Source: Apium graveolens (taxonomy: Eukaryota > Streptophyta > Magnoliopsida > Apiales > Apiaceae). Taken from it: a DNA stretch of 64,000 bases. Positions 36,361 to 46,954 of the stretch are shown piece after piece; the stretch's first letter is position 1; each line of letters begins with the position of its first letter. The notes beneath the pieces are model-generated. The model did not search any database. It was not told the DNA's origin and saw only the letters and a list, made by a program, of their open reading frames with translations. The translations under genes were made by a program, and so were the position numbers. Location of the stretch: NCBI RefSeq assembly GCF_009905375.1, contig NC_133653.1, positions 90,013,004 through 90,077,003 of the forward strand. The letters are read 5' to 3'.

Positions 36361-36370
36361 CTTTATATAG
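36361..36370 (-). promoter_or_regulatory. Probable TATA box for the antisense ORF of E
   Basis: The reverse strand reads CTATATAAAG about 125 bases upstream of the ATG at 36236, a normal plant promoter distance allowing for a short leader. It lies inside the element and not in an LTR, so the antisense ORF probably had its own promoter. Confidence 0.55.
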
Positions 36371-36479
36371 GAAAGGGGGAGGAATATGAAAAGGAAAAGT
36401 CCCATAAAAGCGAAGGCCCAAGGTTAAAAGCCCAATTTCCGGAAGCTTTTGGAATATTCTTGAGGCTTCTAAGACCAAG

Positions 36480-36620
36480 GCCCATTAAGGTGAAGGCCTA
36501 ATCAAATATGGATTAGGAAAATTAAAGCCCAATCCAATTTGGATTAGGAAAATTAAGGCCCAATCCAATTTGGATTTGGAAAATGAAGGCCCAATCTAAT
36601 GAAGGACCTACTTAATTAAA
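36480..36620. repeat. 31-bp tandem repeats in the 3' region of E (about 4 units)
   Basis: GCCCAATCC-like units start at 36496, 36527, 36558 and 36589, a spacing of exactly 31 bases; the central units carry CCAATTTGGATTAGG. It lies between the antisense promoter and the 82-bp array. Confidence 0.8.
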
Positions 36621-36671
36621 GGCCCAATTCAGTTAAAATTCCAAATTTAAAAATTTGAAAGATCCATGTAA

Positions 36672-37325
36672 GACCAGGATCAAGGTCGAATTTGAGGTCA
36701 TGGATTCTGTTTAAAAGACTTCGAATAGAAGCCTAAGAATGAACCTTCCAAATGACCAGGACCAAGGTTGAATTTGGGATCATGGATTTTGTTCGAAAGA
36801 CTTCGAATAGAAGCATAAAAATGAACCTTCAAAATGACCTGGATCAAAGTCAAATTTGAGATCGTGGATTCTATTTCAAAGAATTCAAACAGGAGGCTAT
36901 AAAATAACTTAAGAAATGACCAGGATCGAGGTCGAGTTTTAGATCATGAATTCTGTTCGAAATACTTCAAACAGAAGCCTTAAAAGCGCTCATGAGAATG
37001 ACCAGGAACCTGGTCAAGTTTCAGGTCATAAAACCTATTCGAATCAGTATGACTAGGAGCCTCAAATTCAGTTACTTTTTCGACCAGGATTGAGGTCGAG
37101 ATCTTGGTCGCAATTTCTGGTTATGAGGCTTCGAACAGGGTGTGACAAGTAGCTAGTCTATTGACCAAGATCCTGGTCGAATTCCAAGTCGTGGATCTTG
37201 GTCGAAGTTGTTCGACTAGAACACAAGAGTTGGCAAAGATTTTGACTAGGATCCAGATTGATATTTCGACTAGAATCATGGTTGAAAAAAGCATAAAATT
37301 TGAAAAAATTAAGGAAAAATCCAGG
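36672..37325. repeat. 82-bp tandem repeats in the 3' region of E (8 units)
   Basis: GACCAGG (or close variants) starts at 36672, 36754, 36836, 36918, 37000, 37082, 37163 and 37244, that is, six steps of 82 or 81-82 bases and a final step of 81. Each unit has a GACCAGGAT...GTCGA core, a TTCGAA-rich middle and a run of As. Units diverge toward the right end. The position, in the 3' untranslated part of a Tat element, matches a known source of satellite DNA in plants. Confidence 0.9.
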
Positions 37326-37721
37326 AAATTAGAGAAAATTCGAGATAATTAAGGAAATTCCATATAATCAAGGAAAAATCCTAAAAAATGCCAGAAATTT
37401 CCTAAAAATGGGAATAAGGTGTTAGGAATATGTCATAGGCTTGATGATAATTTCACCAAAACACCTTAGTTGATTTAATCTAGTGTATTTGTAGCTCTCA
37501 ACAGATGATTTACTTTAACATCCGTTGAGAGAGTAGCTTATGTCTTAATAAGTTTTGTAACACATTTCTGCATACTACAATACTTTAGAGATCTAGAAGT
37601 TGTAGGATATATAAAGTCATGTTGACTACTAGATTTATATGCAAAATAGGTTGGTTAATTGTATATATTAGATGCCTTGTAATTTTGTATAAGTGAAATT
37701 GAGTTAACTGCTATGGAAGAC

Positions 37722-37813
37722 TTTCAACGGAAGATTCTACAAGGTTTCAACGGATGATCCAACACAGTCTCAACGGATGATCCAGTGAAGTTTCAACGGA
37801 TATTTTAATTTAA
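37722..37813 (+). repeat. 23-bp tandem repeats in U3 of F (4 units)
   Basis: TCAACGGA begins at 37724, 37747, 37770 and 37793, exactly 23 bases apart; the middle two continue as TGATCCA. An inverted copy, ATCCGTTGA, lies near 37522. About 220 bases upstream of the TATA box, a position where plant copia LTRs carry enhancer repeats. Confidence 0.92.
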
Positions 37814-38030
37814 ATTACAGTTGATAGTGACTTGACAGTCATATAGGTTGATTAGATGCAAATGGAGTGTGGCAGTCTATTTACAGGTTTTAGAGAATAA
37901 AGAAGCATTTCCATTTCCATGCTTACTTGAAGAAAATCAAAGATACTGGATGGAGAAATAAAGAAGCATGTGATTAGACAAAGTCACATTTTGTTTTATT
38001 ATTTTCTCTTATTCACTTGTATCTTGGTAA

Positions 38031-38040
38031 TATATAAACC
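38031..38040 (+). promoter_or_regulatory. Probable TATA box of F
   Basis: TATATAAACC, followed by an A-rich leader with a likely start about 30 bases on. Confidence 0.6.
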
Positions 38041-38397
38041 AAGAGTAGCTAGTAGTAAATTAAGCAATTAACAAGAGAAATAGAAAAAGCTGTATCTGTG
38101 AAGAATTTCTTTGTTCCTTGTAATTCTACTTGTAAGCAGCTGTGTGCAAACCTTGCATCACAGAGTTCTCAATATTATATATATCTCTGGTGGAAAAGTT
38201 CAATCCACCATAAAGTATTTAAACACTTGTGTTTAATTACTTTGCGTTTGATTACATCAATATTTTTCATTCCGTACTTTTTCTTAATCAAACATTGTTA
38301 TATATATTTGAGATAGAATAATTCTTGAAATCGAAAAAGAACCAGAATTACATTCAACCCCCCTTCTATATTTGTTAGATTATTTGGGAATAACAAT

Positions 38398-38409
38398 TGG
38401 TATCAGAGC
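38398..38409 (+). other. Primer binding site of element F
   Basis: TGGTATCAGAGC, perfect match to the initiator tRNA-Met site. Confidence 0.95.
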
Positions 38410-38455
38410 TAGATCTTGAAGTACAAAGAGTTTAAAGATCACAACAACTAACAAG

Positions 38456-40700
38456 ATGAGCAGAAAAGATGTTGGAGTAAAAATTCCATTCTTGGATAAA
38501 GACAACTGCCACCACTGGAAGGTGAAAATGCATCTGCATCTTCTCTATCAAGATGAAAATTATGTGGATTGCATTGAGAAAGGCCATCATGTCCTTAGAA
38601 ATGCTGCTAAAGATAATGAAGGAGCTGTAGGTGATGAGCAAACTGCTCCAAAGCCACAAGAAGAATGGACAGATGAAGACATTGAGCAAGTACACAAAGA
38701 CAAAAAGGCTATAAATATTCTGTTCAATGGTCTTGATGGAGACATGTTTGACAATGTCATTAATTGCAAGACTGCTAAAGATATATGAGATACAATTAAG
38801 ATCATTTGTGATGGAACTGAACAAGTGAGGGCAAAAAAATATGGCTTCTAATCCAGCAATATGAGCACTTTCATTGTGAAAATAGTGACTCTTTAAGTGA
38901 CATATTTAGTAGATTTCAAAAACTACTAAATGCACTAGAAATGCTTGGAAGGGTCTATCAAACAAAAGATTCAAACCTAAAGTTCCTTATATCTCTACCA
39001 AAAGAGTGGAAGCCTATGACTGTTTCTCTCAGAAATTCTCAAGATTACAAGGAACTTACTTTGGAGTGACTATATGGAATTATGAAGACTTATGAGCTTG
39101 AAATGGAACAAGATGAGAAAATAGATAAAGGAAGAAAGAAATGAGGACATGTAGCTTTGGTAGATGAACAAGAGAGAGTGAAAGGGATGAAGGTTAAAGC
39201 TGTGGAATCTGCACCAAACTCTAGGGTTTGTGAAGGCAAAGGAAAGGGGTTAGTAGCTAAACATGAAGACCATCTTAGTCAAGATGAAATGGAGTATATA
39301 GATGAATATCTAGATTTCCTATAAAGAAGGTTTGCCAAGCTCAAATTCAAAAAGAATTTTGGAGCAGCCAAGCCAAATAGAAACATGGTGGATAAATCCA
39401 AATTCATGTTTTTCAAATGTTGCTTGAGTGGAAATTTTGCAAATGAGTGTAGAAAGCCTAATTCTAAGAGAAAGAAATTTGTGAAAGTTGACTATAAAAA
39501 GAAATACGTTGAATTGATCAAACAAAAAGAAAGAGCTTTCTTGACTCGAGAAAATGACTGGGCAGCAGATGGGGAAGATGAAGATGAGGAACCAAGCTAT
39601 GTCAACCTAGCCCTGATGGCCAAATCAGACGAAGCAGAGGTCAATTCTTCAAGGAATCAAGTAATCACTACTAATCTAGCACATCTTTCTAAGGCTGAGT
39701 GTAAAGATGTTATAATTGACATGTCCACAGAGTTATATAAATTACGTGTTACACTTAAGTCACTCACTAAGGAGAACACCAGAATTAAAAAAAAACGATT
39801 TGTTTTTAAGTGAGAGAAATGTTTTGTTAGAAACTTAATTGATTGAGTTTGAGAAACTGGAAATAAAGTGTAGAATTTCTAAGGAAGAACTGACTGAATC
39901 ATTAAAGAAAGAGGAGATTTTAAGAAAGCAACTTGAACGAGAACAGGAGGTAATTAAGGATTAGAAATCATCTAGAGATGTCCATACTCAAATTACCAAA
40001 GTTCAAGGTATAGAGTTTTTCTGTGAGGAAGCCTGGAAAAAGAGTAAAGAGAAACTGGATCCTAATTTGGTAGAAGGACTTTCAATGGATGTGGATTCAA
40101 CAGATAATAAAGTTTATCCGTCGGATGACAAAAAGATTTATCCGTCGAAAGACAAAGAACCACATCTATCGAGTGATAAAAGCTAGTTATCAAAGTCAAG
40201 CTAGCCGAGCTAAATGAAAAATATGGACCAGTTTCCAAGAACTTTGTTAAAATAGTCAAATCAAGGAGAACAAAAGAGTCAATATGGGGCATCGATCAAT
40301 GAAACAACTAAATGATAGGTTGGAGAAGATTGAGGTTAAGACATAATCTAAAAGGAAAAACAACAGGAATGGTAAAGTAGGAATTAACAAACATAACAAC
40401 TACACACCTGATAAATATGCACCTAGAAATATATGTATTAAGTGTGTGAGTGTTAATCATATTTCTGTTAATTGTAAATTTGTTATGCCTGTACCTATGT
40501 TTGCACCTCTCTCATTTCCTAGCATGCCCACAATGCTTATGAATGTTATGCCTGCACAGAATATGAATGCACAATTTGCTAATACGCCATTTGCACAAAA
40601 GCCTTATTACGATGCATTCAGTAACCTCGACTCTATCTTTCTTATCAGTGAACCCGGAACAAATGCCATTTAGCATGCCATTCTGGAATAACATGTTTGC
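38456..40700 (+). pseudogene. gag: Element F: SIRE-type gag
   Basis: Copia Gag. The ATG at 38456 opens the capsid region (VKIPFLDKDNCHHWKVKM, about residues 7-24), open for 110 codons to a stop at 38786, then scattered over other frames. A first zinc knuckle at about 39408 is degenerate (FFKCCLSGNFANEC has lost the first Cys and the His). A second at 40434-40475 is perfect CCHC (CIKCVSVNHISVNC). Between them lie a coiled-coil-like stretch (about 39640-39960) and an 8-residue repeat (VYPSDDKK, IYPSKDKE; 24-bp period at 40116 and 40140) whose ATCCGTCG core resembles the LTR repeats. Broken by many frameshifts. Confidence 0.85.
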
Positions 40701-40910
40701 ACATAGTATGCCATGCCATGTTAACTAATTTGTGCATGATAACACTGCAATGATAAATGGTTTTATAGGTTATACTCAAATGACTAAGGATAAATCTCAG
40801 ATACCTAAGTCAAATGTGGACAAGCCTAAGAAACCTAAGAAAAGGGTTAACAAGGCAGGACCCAAGGAAACTTGGGTACCAAAATCAACTTTATTTGATT
40901 TTGATGTGTG

Positions 40911-41530
40911 CATGGAAATATAAAGAATCTTTGGTATTTTGATAGTGGTTACTTAAGGCACATGACTAGAGATTCTACCATACTCACTAAGTTCAAGGAG
41001 AGAGCTAGCCCAAGTATCACTTTTGGAGATGACAGCAAGGGTTATACTGTGGGATATGGCTTGATTTCTAAAGACAATGTCATCATTTAAGAAGTTGCCC
41101 TAGTGGATGAACTCCAGCATAATTTGCTGAGCATCAACCATCTCTATGATAAGGGCAACTCAGTAACATTCAACTCTGAAGCCTGTGTTGGGACCAACAA
41201 GAAAAGCAACACAGTAGTTCACACTGGAGTGAGAAAAGGAAATGTATATCTAGCTGACTTCAACTCATCAAATGCAGAATCTGTCACTTGTATTTTCAGC
41301 AAGGCAAGTCAAGAAGAAAGTTGGCTATGACACAAGAAGTTGTCCCATCTCAACTTTAAGACTATGAATGAACTAGTTAGAAAAGATTTGGTAAGAGGCA
41401 TTCCTCAAGTGGAATTCTCAAATGATGGATTGTGTGTGCCTGTCAGAGAGGAAAGCAAATCAAGGCATCATTCAAAAAGAAGCCTGAATCAACAATTGAA
41501 GAACCCTTACAATTGCTGCACATGGATTTA
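40911..41530 (+). pseudogene. pol: Element F: protease and truncated integrase
   Basis: The aspartic protease begins at NLWYFDSG (active-site DSG near 40938), continues through HMTRDS and ITFGDDSKG, and past a TAA at 41088 to LLSINHLYDKGNSV. The integrase zinc-binding region follows: a stop replaces Trp before HKKLSHLNFKTMNELV (about 41330-41390), then DGLCV. The core starts at LLHMDLFGPVNV (about 41508-41545, in another frame) but is then lost. About 250 codons are missing before sequence resumes at the RT linker. Without a D,D-35-E core F cannot integrate by itself. Confidence 0.85.
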
Positions 41531-41569
41531 TTTGGACCAGTCAATGTGTTGTCAAAACTCAGTCATACA

Positions 41570-42844
41570 TCAAGAAAATTATGAGGCCTCTTCATCTAGA
41601 GATAATCTACCACAACAAATAAAATGGACTAGAGATCACCCATTTGAACTTATTATTGGTGATGCAACTTCAAGAGTGCAGACTAGGAAAACAACTCAAG
41701 AAGAATGTCTATACAGCAGCTTCCTGCCTCAGGAAGAGCCTAAAAAGGTAGAAGAAGCTTTGTTGGATCCTGATGGATTTTAGCTATGCATGAAGAGCTA
41801 AACCAATTTGAAAGAAAACAGGTATGGAAGCTGGTACCCAAACCTAAAGGCAAATATCCTATTGACACCAAGTGGGTATTCAGAAATAGGATGGATGAAA
41901 ATGGCATAGTAGTCACGAACAAATCTATATTGGTTGTAAAGGGCTATTGTCAACAAGAAGGAATAGATTATGATGAGACATTTGTTCCTGTTGCAAGACT
42001 TGAAGCCATCAGAATTTTTCTAGCCTATGCAACCCATGCCAATTTCAAGGTCTATCAAATGGATGTTAAAAGTGCATTTTTGAATGGAGATTTGGTGGAG
42101 GAAGTCTATGTTAGTCAGCCTCCTGGTTTTGAAGACCCCAATTTTCTAGATTATGTCTACTATCTTTTGAAAGTACTTTATGGATTGAAGCAAGCACTTA
42201 GAGCTTGGTATGACACTTTGTCAAAGTTTCTCTTAGAAAATCATTTCACAAGAGATACTGTTGATAAAACTTTATTCTTTAGAAATGTTAATGGATCTAG
42301 CATACTTGTTCAGATTTATGTAGATGATATTATATTTGGCTCTACAGATGAGAAACTTTGCAAAAAGTTTGCCAAATTAATGTAAAGTAAATATGAAATG
42401 AGCATGATGAGAGAACTAACTTACTTTCTTGGTTTACAAGTTAAGCAAGTTACTGATGGAATATTCATTAATCAAACCAAATATATTTATGATCTTTTAA
42501 AGAAGTTTAATTTAATGGATTGCACATCTGTAAAAACTCCCATGGCCACTACCACTAAACTTGAATTAAGCACTATTGAAAAGTCTGTGGACATTTCAAG
42601 TTATAGAGGCATGGTTGGCTCACTTTTATATTTAACAGCCGGTAGGCCAGATATAATATTTTCTACTTGTCTTTGGGCTAGATTTCAAGCTTATCCTAGA
42701 GAATCTCACTTAATAGCTATAAAGAGAATTTTCAGATATCTCAAAGGAACACCAAAACTTGGCATTTGGTATCCTAGAGATTCTGGTTTTGATCTAATGG
42801 GTTATTCTGATACAGATTATGCAAGTTGTATGTTAGGCCCTTAA
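41570..42844 (+). pseudogene. pol: Element F: reverse transcriptase and start of RNase H
   Basis: After the integrase deletion, the linker with WTRDHPFELIIGD (about 41630) leads to RT. The RT frame 41786-42385 is open for 199 codons and includes [32 protein letters not shown] with the first Asp, [11 protein letters not shown] and the intact catalytic box [11 protein letters not shown] (about 42310-42345). A TAA at 42383 is followed by the same protein (RELTYFLGLQVKQ, then GRPDIIFSTCLWARF). RNase H begins at GYSDTDYASC and is cut at 42830 by element G. A one-base shift precedes the RT (near 41770). This is the best-preserved coding stretch in the window. Confidence 0.9.
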
Positions 42845-43042
42845 TCCACTATAAGGGGGGTGAATACAGTTAATACAATCAATTCGACAAAGCTTCAACA
42901 TAATTAACAGTTTTATATTAAATAATAAAAACTTATTACACAAGTACTCTCTCGAAAGGATGAACAAATATCCTTGAGAGCTGCTAGGTTATGTGAAAGA
43001 TATAACAATGTCATAATGCTTATAGCATGAACCTAATCTGTG

Positions 43043-43052
43043 CTTTATATAG
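43043..43052 (-). promoter_or_regulatory. Probable TATA box in G's LTR
   Basis: Reverse strand reads CTATATAAAG, about 310 bases into the LTR in its own sense. Confidence 0.6.
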
Positions 43053-43202
43053 AGCACAACTAACAATGTATAAGGAATTATATTCTATTAACAATAAGGA
43101 AACCTATACAATTGCTTCTGAGATAAAGTCCTTCACCGCCTTGAGTTCCTATTTCCTTTCCCTTCTCAAAGATCAACTGATGTGACAAATACTAATTTTA
43201 TC

Positions 43203-43317
43203 ATTCGTTGACATCATCATCCATTGATATCATTATCCGTCGATTATCAACATTTGTCGATTTCATCATCATCCCTCGATGTAATCATCATTCGTCGATG
43301 TAATTGTCATCCGTCGA
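43203..43317 (-). repeat. 16-19-bp repeats in U3 of G (7 units)
   Basis: Variants of ATCCGTCGA start at 43203, 43219, 43235, 43252, 43271, 43290 and 43309; spacing is 16, 16, 17, 19, 19 and 19. The core is the same as the reversed core of F's 23-bp repeats and as the repeat in F's gag. Confidence 0.88.
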
Positions 43318-43361
43318 TGCTTCTGATAGTTTCTGTTTGATATCATCAATTGCTCCTAACA

Positions 43362-43377
43362 AACTCCCCCAACTTGT
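43362..43377 (-). other. Polypurine tract of element G
   Basis: Reverse strand reads CAAGTTGGGGGAGTT directly beside the LTR; the same motif occurs in element I at 60239-60253. Confidence 0.85.
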
Positions 43378-43617
43378 TCATTATGGAAATATGGACAAGT
43401 TTTAATTGATGATGTCAAAACTATCTAAATGCAGGAATCAAGTATGCATATTCAATCTTGCTTCAGTGAATATCAGACTTTACTCTTCATCCTGAACTGC
43501 TTCTTCAACTTGAGCAATGTAAGAGGTTAATTCCAGTTCTTCAGCTCAGAATGCTTCAATAATCTTCCTTTTTTTATTTTCAACAGCTTCGGCTTTAGAC
43601 TTTGAAAACTTTGACTT

Positions 43618-45224
43618 CTATCCTATCTTTTCTTTTCCTTTAAGCTTCAAGTCAGCAGTTACTATAACTTGTGATCTGAGATCTTGTGCCTGACTGATTT
43701 CCCTTATAACTACACCTCTGGTTGGTCTGTTAAGAGGATCATCTTCATAAAGTACTTGAGAAATAACAGCAATATGAGCATTTGCTGTGTTCATGAAATT
43801 TTTGAAGTCTTCCTCCATTTTCCTTAGTTGTTCAAGATCAACTCTTGGATTTTCTTTTGCACATATTCTTCTACTCTCCTCAGAATCAAATAATTGAATC
43901 TTTGGATCCTTGTAGAATAGAGTTATCTTTCAGAGTTTGAAGAAATTGACTTGCTTCAGCACCAGTTCTATCTCCAGAATACCTTGGTCTTCATCAACAA
44001 TAACTATGACTTGTGAATATTTTTGCATTTTTTGTAGTCACTGTCAAATCTTCAAATCTTCTCACCTTTTCTCCTTTTATTATTCTTCTGTCCACCCTCA
44101 TTACCTCAATCAGGATTTTCATCATCAGTACTTGTCAATGACAGCTGTTTGCATTTAGATTTAACAATATTCTCCCCTTTTTTGGCATCATCACCAAGCA
44201 GTAGAGAAAGAATCAGCTTCATTGAATTCTGTACTTCTGTAAGTTGAGCAGACATTTGATCTTGATTAGCTTCCAATTTAGCTTGACTGGCTTCAATTGT
44301 AGTTTGTCTGGAAACTATTGGTGAAACTTGTTTCTGAATATCCTGATGAGTAGTCAGCTTTGAAGCAATCAAAGATTCTTTAATCTGATTGATTTGAGTA
44401 GTAGTTGCTTCATGAGCTATGTGTAAGGATCTAACAACTAAAGTTGATGCTTTCAGATGATTCAGCATATGAGGATTTGTAATCTTCTGTTCTGCTGTTT
44501 CCAGATGTACAACAGCTTATGTTCTGGAAATAGGATATGTATTATCTTTCCAATGAGAATTTCAGAGATTATCAGAATAATCCTTTTCTTTCATGGCATC
44601 AAACTCTTTCAGTTTCTGTTATCTCACATGCATAGTCATATCTTCAGGGAAGAAATGATCATCCTCGGGATCTATAATAGCATTAGAAACATTACCTTCT
44701 TCACCATCATTAGATTCTTCAACAGCAATCGGATTTTGCACTAATTGCTGAACCTTTTCACCAGCTTCAGCATGTAGAATAGAATTAGAAATTTGTGCAG
44801 TATGTGATCCAGTTACTTCAGAAGTTTCCACACCTTCAGCAGTTAACTCCACATCTTCAAGTATCATAGATAAATGAATTGGAGCTTCGAGATTAACTTC
44901 TAGAACCTCAGTTCATGTAACATGTTCTGGTGACTTATGTGGTGAAATGAATGAAACTTTATGAATGGACTGTTGTGCTATTACATCTTCAGCAACAAAA
45001 TGGATTTCCTCAAGTGAATGTAAAGTAGAGTAAATAGACTATTTTTCAACAAAAATAGGGATTATACCATGTGGTGGAATAGTAGAATGTATGGACTGCA
45101 GGAAAGTATCAGTACTTAGACTTACAGGTATAATAATAGCCCTTGGTGTATCAGAGTATTCTTGATGTTCAACAGACTCCTGTTCAGCATCTGTTTCTTT
45201 AGTACTCTGAGCACCTGCAAACAT
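43618..45224 (-). pseudogene. Element G: SIRE-type extra 3' ORF, broken
   Basis: The additional ORF that SIRE-type copia elements carry between pol and the 3' LTR (sometimes called env-like; I see no membrane segment or signal peptide). Read in pieces: 45224-45039, 44867-44619, 44468-44106 and 43818-43618, with stops and frameshifts between them. The 44468-44106 part looks like a coiled coil (Gln/Glu/Lys rich) and ends LILSLLLGDDAKKGENIV, which lines up with SLLLPDDAKK in the same ORF of element I. The large N-terminal domain seen in I at 63124-63837 is not recognisable here. Function unknown. Confidence 0.7.
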
Positions 45225-46421
45225 ATAGCAAATAAAACTTAATCTCTCTATTCTTTTAAAGTAGTCTCACTACTCCTGACATCACACATCTCATGACTTT
45301 TAATAGTCAAAGATTCCTCACAAGGATTACTAAATCCTATCTCTCATCTACCTCGCCTTTTTCCAGGAAGGATCATGCCTCTCTTAAATTCTGATTTTCT
45401 CTCAATCTTTTCACACATCTCACAGATGAAGGCTCAGAAAGATTTTCCTACAGAAATAAGAGGTGGCTAAAGAAGTGTGATCTATGGTCATACAACTAGA
45501 GGTAGTCATTAAATAAGGTCTATGAGTAATCATGCCAACAAGATTTATATCATGAATAATATAATAAATGCTGAAAGAACTGGACCAATATTTAGAATAA
45601 ATGATGATAAAGTAATAACAGTATTTTTACCTTGTGAATACATAATTTAGCTCACAGTTGATATTGTGGTTATGACAGTTGTTGTTCATCAATAATGAGA
45701 ACCTCCATTTGCATAGATAGGATTTGATCATGTTACTGTCATGTACCATGATCTTAAACCTTGTTCTTCTTGCAAAGAACTAACACTTGAATGTGTTTAT
45801 TAAAAGTTATCACAGAGTCTTCAGTAAAAACTGATGAAACCTCTGTGTGTCTATTAGTATCATTAAGATCTACCTCAACAAGTAGTCTCTAACCAACTAA
45901 ACGTTGTTTCTGAGTGGTGAGCACAATTCAAGAATTATGTCACTTGATTTTTGGCAACATTTGAGAAAAGAATTCAAGTGTTTAAATTGTGAGAAGAAAT
46001 TTAAGATTTAAGATATTTAGTGTTGAGAAATGAGTGTGAACAACTTTTTTGATGAGAAAGAGAAAGTTTCAAAGAGTTTTAATAGAATGTAACACTCAAA
46101 GATAATAATCCTTATTGACTAATAATTAAATCTTCCATAAATTTCTTCTTTAACAACCGTTACCTCCTGCAGTATACTCAATCTATACTGATGTGATCAC
46201 ATGAACTTAAACAGAGATTAATTTATTCCCATGCACTATTAAAACATTCGAAGTTTAGCATGCAGTACTGATTTGGATATATCATGTAGAGCATTTAAGC
46301 ACACACAAACAAGAAAGTAAACAAGTAATAAAATAAGAATCAAAGAAGATAGAATATTTCATTGATCATTAAGAACCAGAGTACAAGATTTTTTATAGAA
46401 TTCTAAAAATCCTAATACAAT
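45225..46421 (-). other. Element G: 1.2 kb without a supported gene
   Basis: Between the extra ORF and the small ORF at 46422. No open frame above 60 codons with a recognisable product. On the minus strand around 46085-45960 there is a pyrimidine-rich stretch that looks like a transcript leader, followed by an ATG at 45964 whose frame closes after a few codons. This may be the degenerate start of the extra ORF's own transcript. Confidence 0.4.
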
Positions 46422-46799
46422 CTAACTACTCGGACTTCTTCTTCTTTTCTTTATCGCTCGCTCTGCCTTCATCGCCCTGCGATTGTAGATTCTACTCATT
46501 GTTCCTGCAAGAGAGATGATATACACTTGCAGCTCAAGAGCTGCTAGAAGAGAACATTCTTTCAGTTTAGCATAAAGTTCTTCTTGAAGAAGAACTTCTT
46601 CGGTGAAGAAGTGTCGTTTCAACTGATCATCCCAAGAGAAATGATCATAGACTGAATTTGGAACTTCAGTTGGGTGGTAAACTTCACCACCAATACGAAC
46701 CTTAAGTCCGTATGGATCAAAGTACATCTTTTCATCACTAGGATTAAAGATCAGTAGATAACATCCACCGCTGCGTGTGTAAAACTGGGGTTGAACCAT
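46422..46799 (-). CDS. Uncharacterised 125-aa ORF inside element G
   Basis: An intact 125-codon frame from ATG at 46799 to a stop at 46422, between G's RNase H (ending at 47432) and its extra 3' ORF, on the same strand. I do not recognise the product. Visible features: an aromatic N-terminal third (GGCYLLIFN, then KMYFDPYGLKVRIGGEVY), a charged middle with FFTEEVLLQEELYAKLKE, a hydrophobic helix (about residues 84-100), and a very basic end, KAERAIKKRRRSPSS, that would suit nuclear localisation or nucleic-acid binding. A TATA box lies 90-100 bases upstream. It is open while all neighbouring coding sequence is broken. It could be a captured host fragment, an accessory gene of this SIRE family, or chance. 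Confidence 0.45.
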   Translation of the reverse strand: MVQPQFYTRSGGCYLLIFNPSDEKMYFDPYGLKVRIGGEVYHPTEVPNSVYDHFSWDDQLKRHFFTEEVLLQEELYAKLKECSLLAALELQVYIISLAGTMSRIYNRRAMKAERAIKKRRRSPSS

Positions 46800-46888
46800 T
46801 TTTGATGAGTAAGGTTGTGAATAGAGTATTGAGAAGATGATAAGTTGAGTATGAAAAAGGCAGTGAAATTTTTTGAAAGTGGAGGGTT

Positions 46889-46898
46889 GTATTTATAG
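46889..46898 (-). promoter_or_regulatory. Probable TATA box upstream of the 125-aa ORF
   Basis: Reverse strand reads CTATAAATAC. With a start about 30 bases downstream it would give a leader of about 60 bases before the ATG at 46799. Confidence 0.5.
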
Positions 46899-46954
46899 AA
46901 AAGAAGTTCATAAAATGAAGAGACTGTTTGATTAACCAAGTAAAAATTGACCAT

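Larger units (their letters stand above)
37420..38395 (+). mobile_element. Element F: 5' LTR (976 bp), SIRE-type copia
   Basis: Begins TGTTAGGAAT at 37420 and ends GGGAATAACA at 38395, two bases before a perfect primer site. It has four 23-bp repeats in the U3 part (37722-37813), a TATA box at 38031-38040, and a conserved CCCCCCTTCTATATTTG block close to the end. It was inserted in the 3' region of element E, just after the 82-bp array. The 3' LTR lies beyond the window, so the target duplication cannot be checked (left candidate TAAGG, 37415-37419). Confidence 0.9.
42831..43361 (-). mobile_element. Element G: 3' LTR (531 bp), reverse SIRE copia
   Basis: Runs from TGTTAGGCCC (42831) to TCCTAACA (43361); adjoining reverse PPT CTCCCCCAACTTG shows it is the 3' LTR of a reverse-strand element. 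TATA box at 43043-43052 and seven U3 repeats at 43203-43317. It splits the RNase H of element F; TTGTA at 42826-42830 would be one copy of the target duplication. Confidence 0.9.

Noticed and set aside
36672..37325. Regular repeats with spacers that might suggest a CRISPR array
   Set aside because: Units are contiguous 82-bp tandem copies with no unique spacers, and the context is a plant retrotransposon.
37415..37419. Target duplications for F, G, H and I
   Set aside because: Only the left flank is inside the window for each, so duplications cannot be confirmed and are not listed as features.
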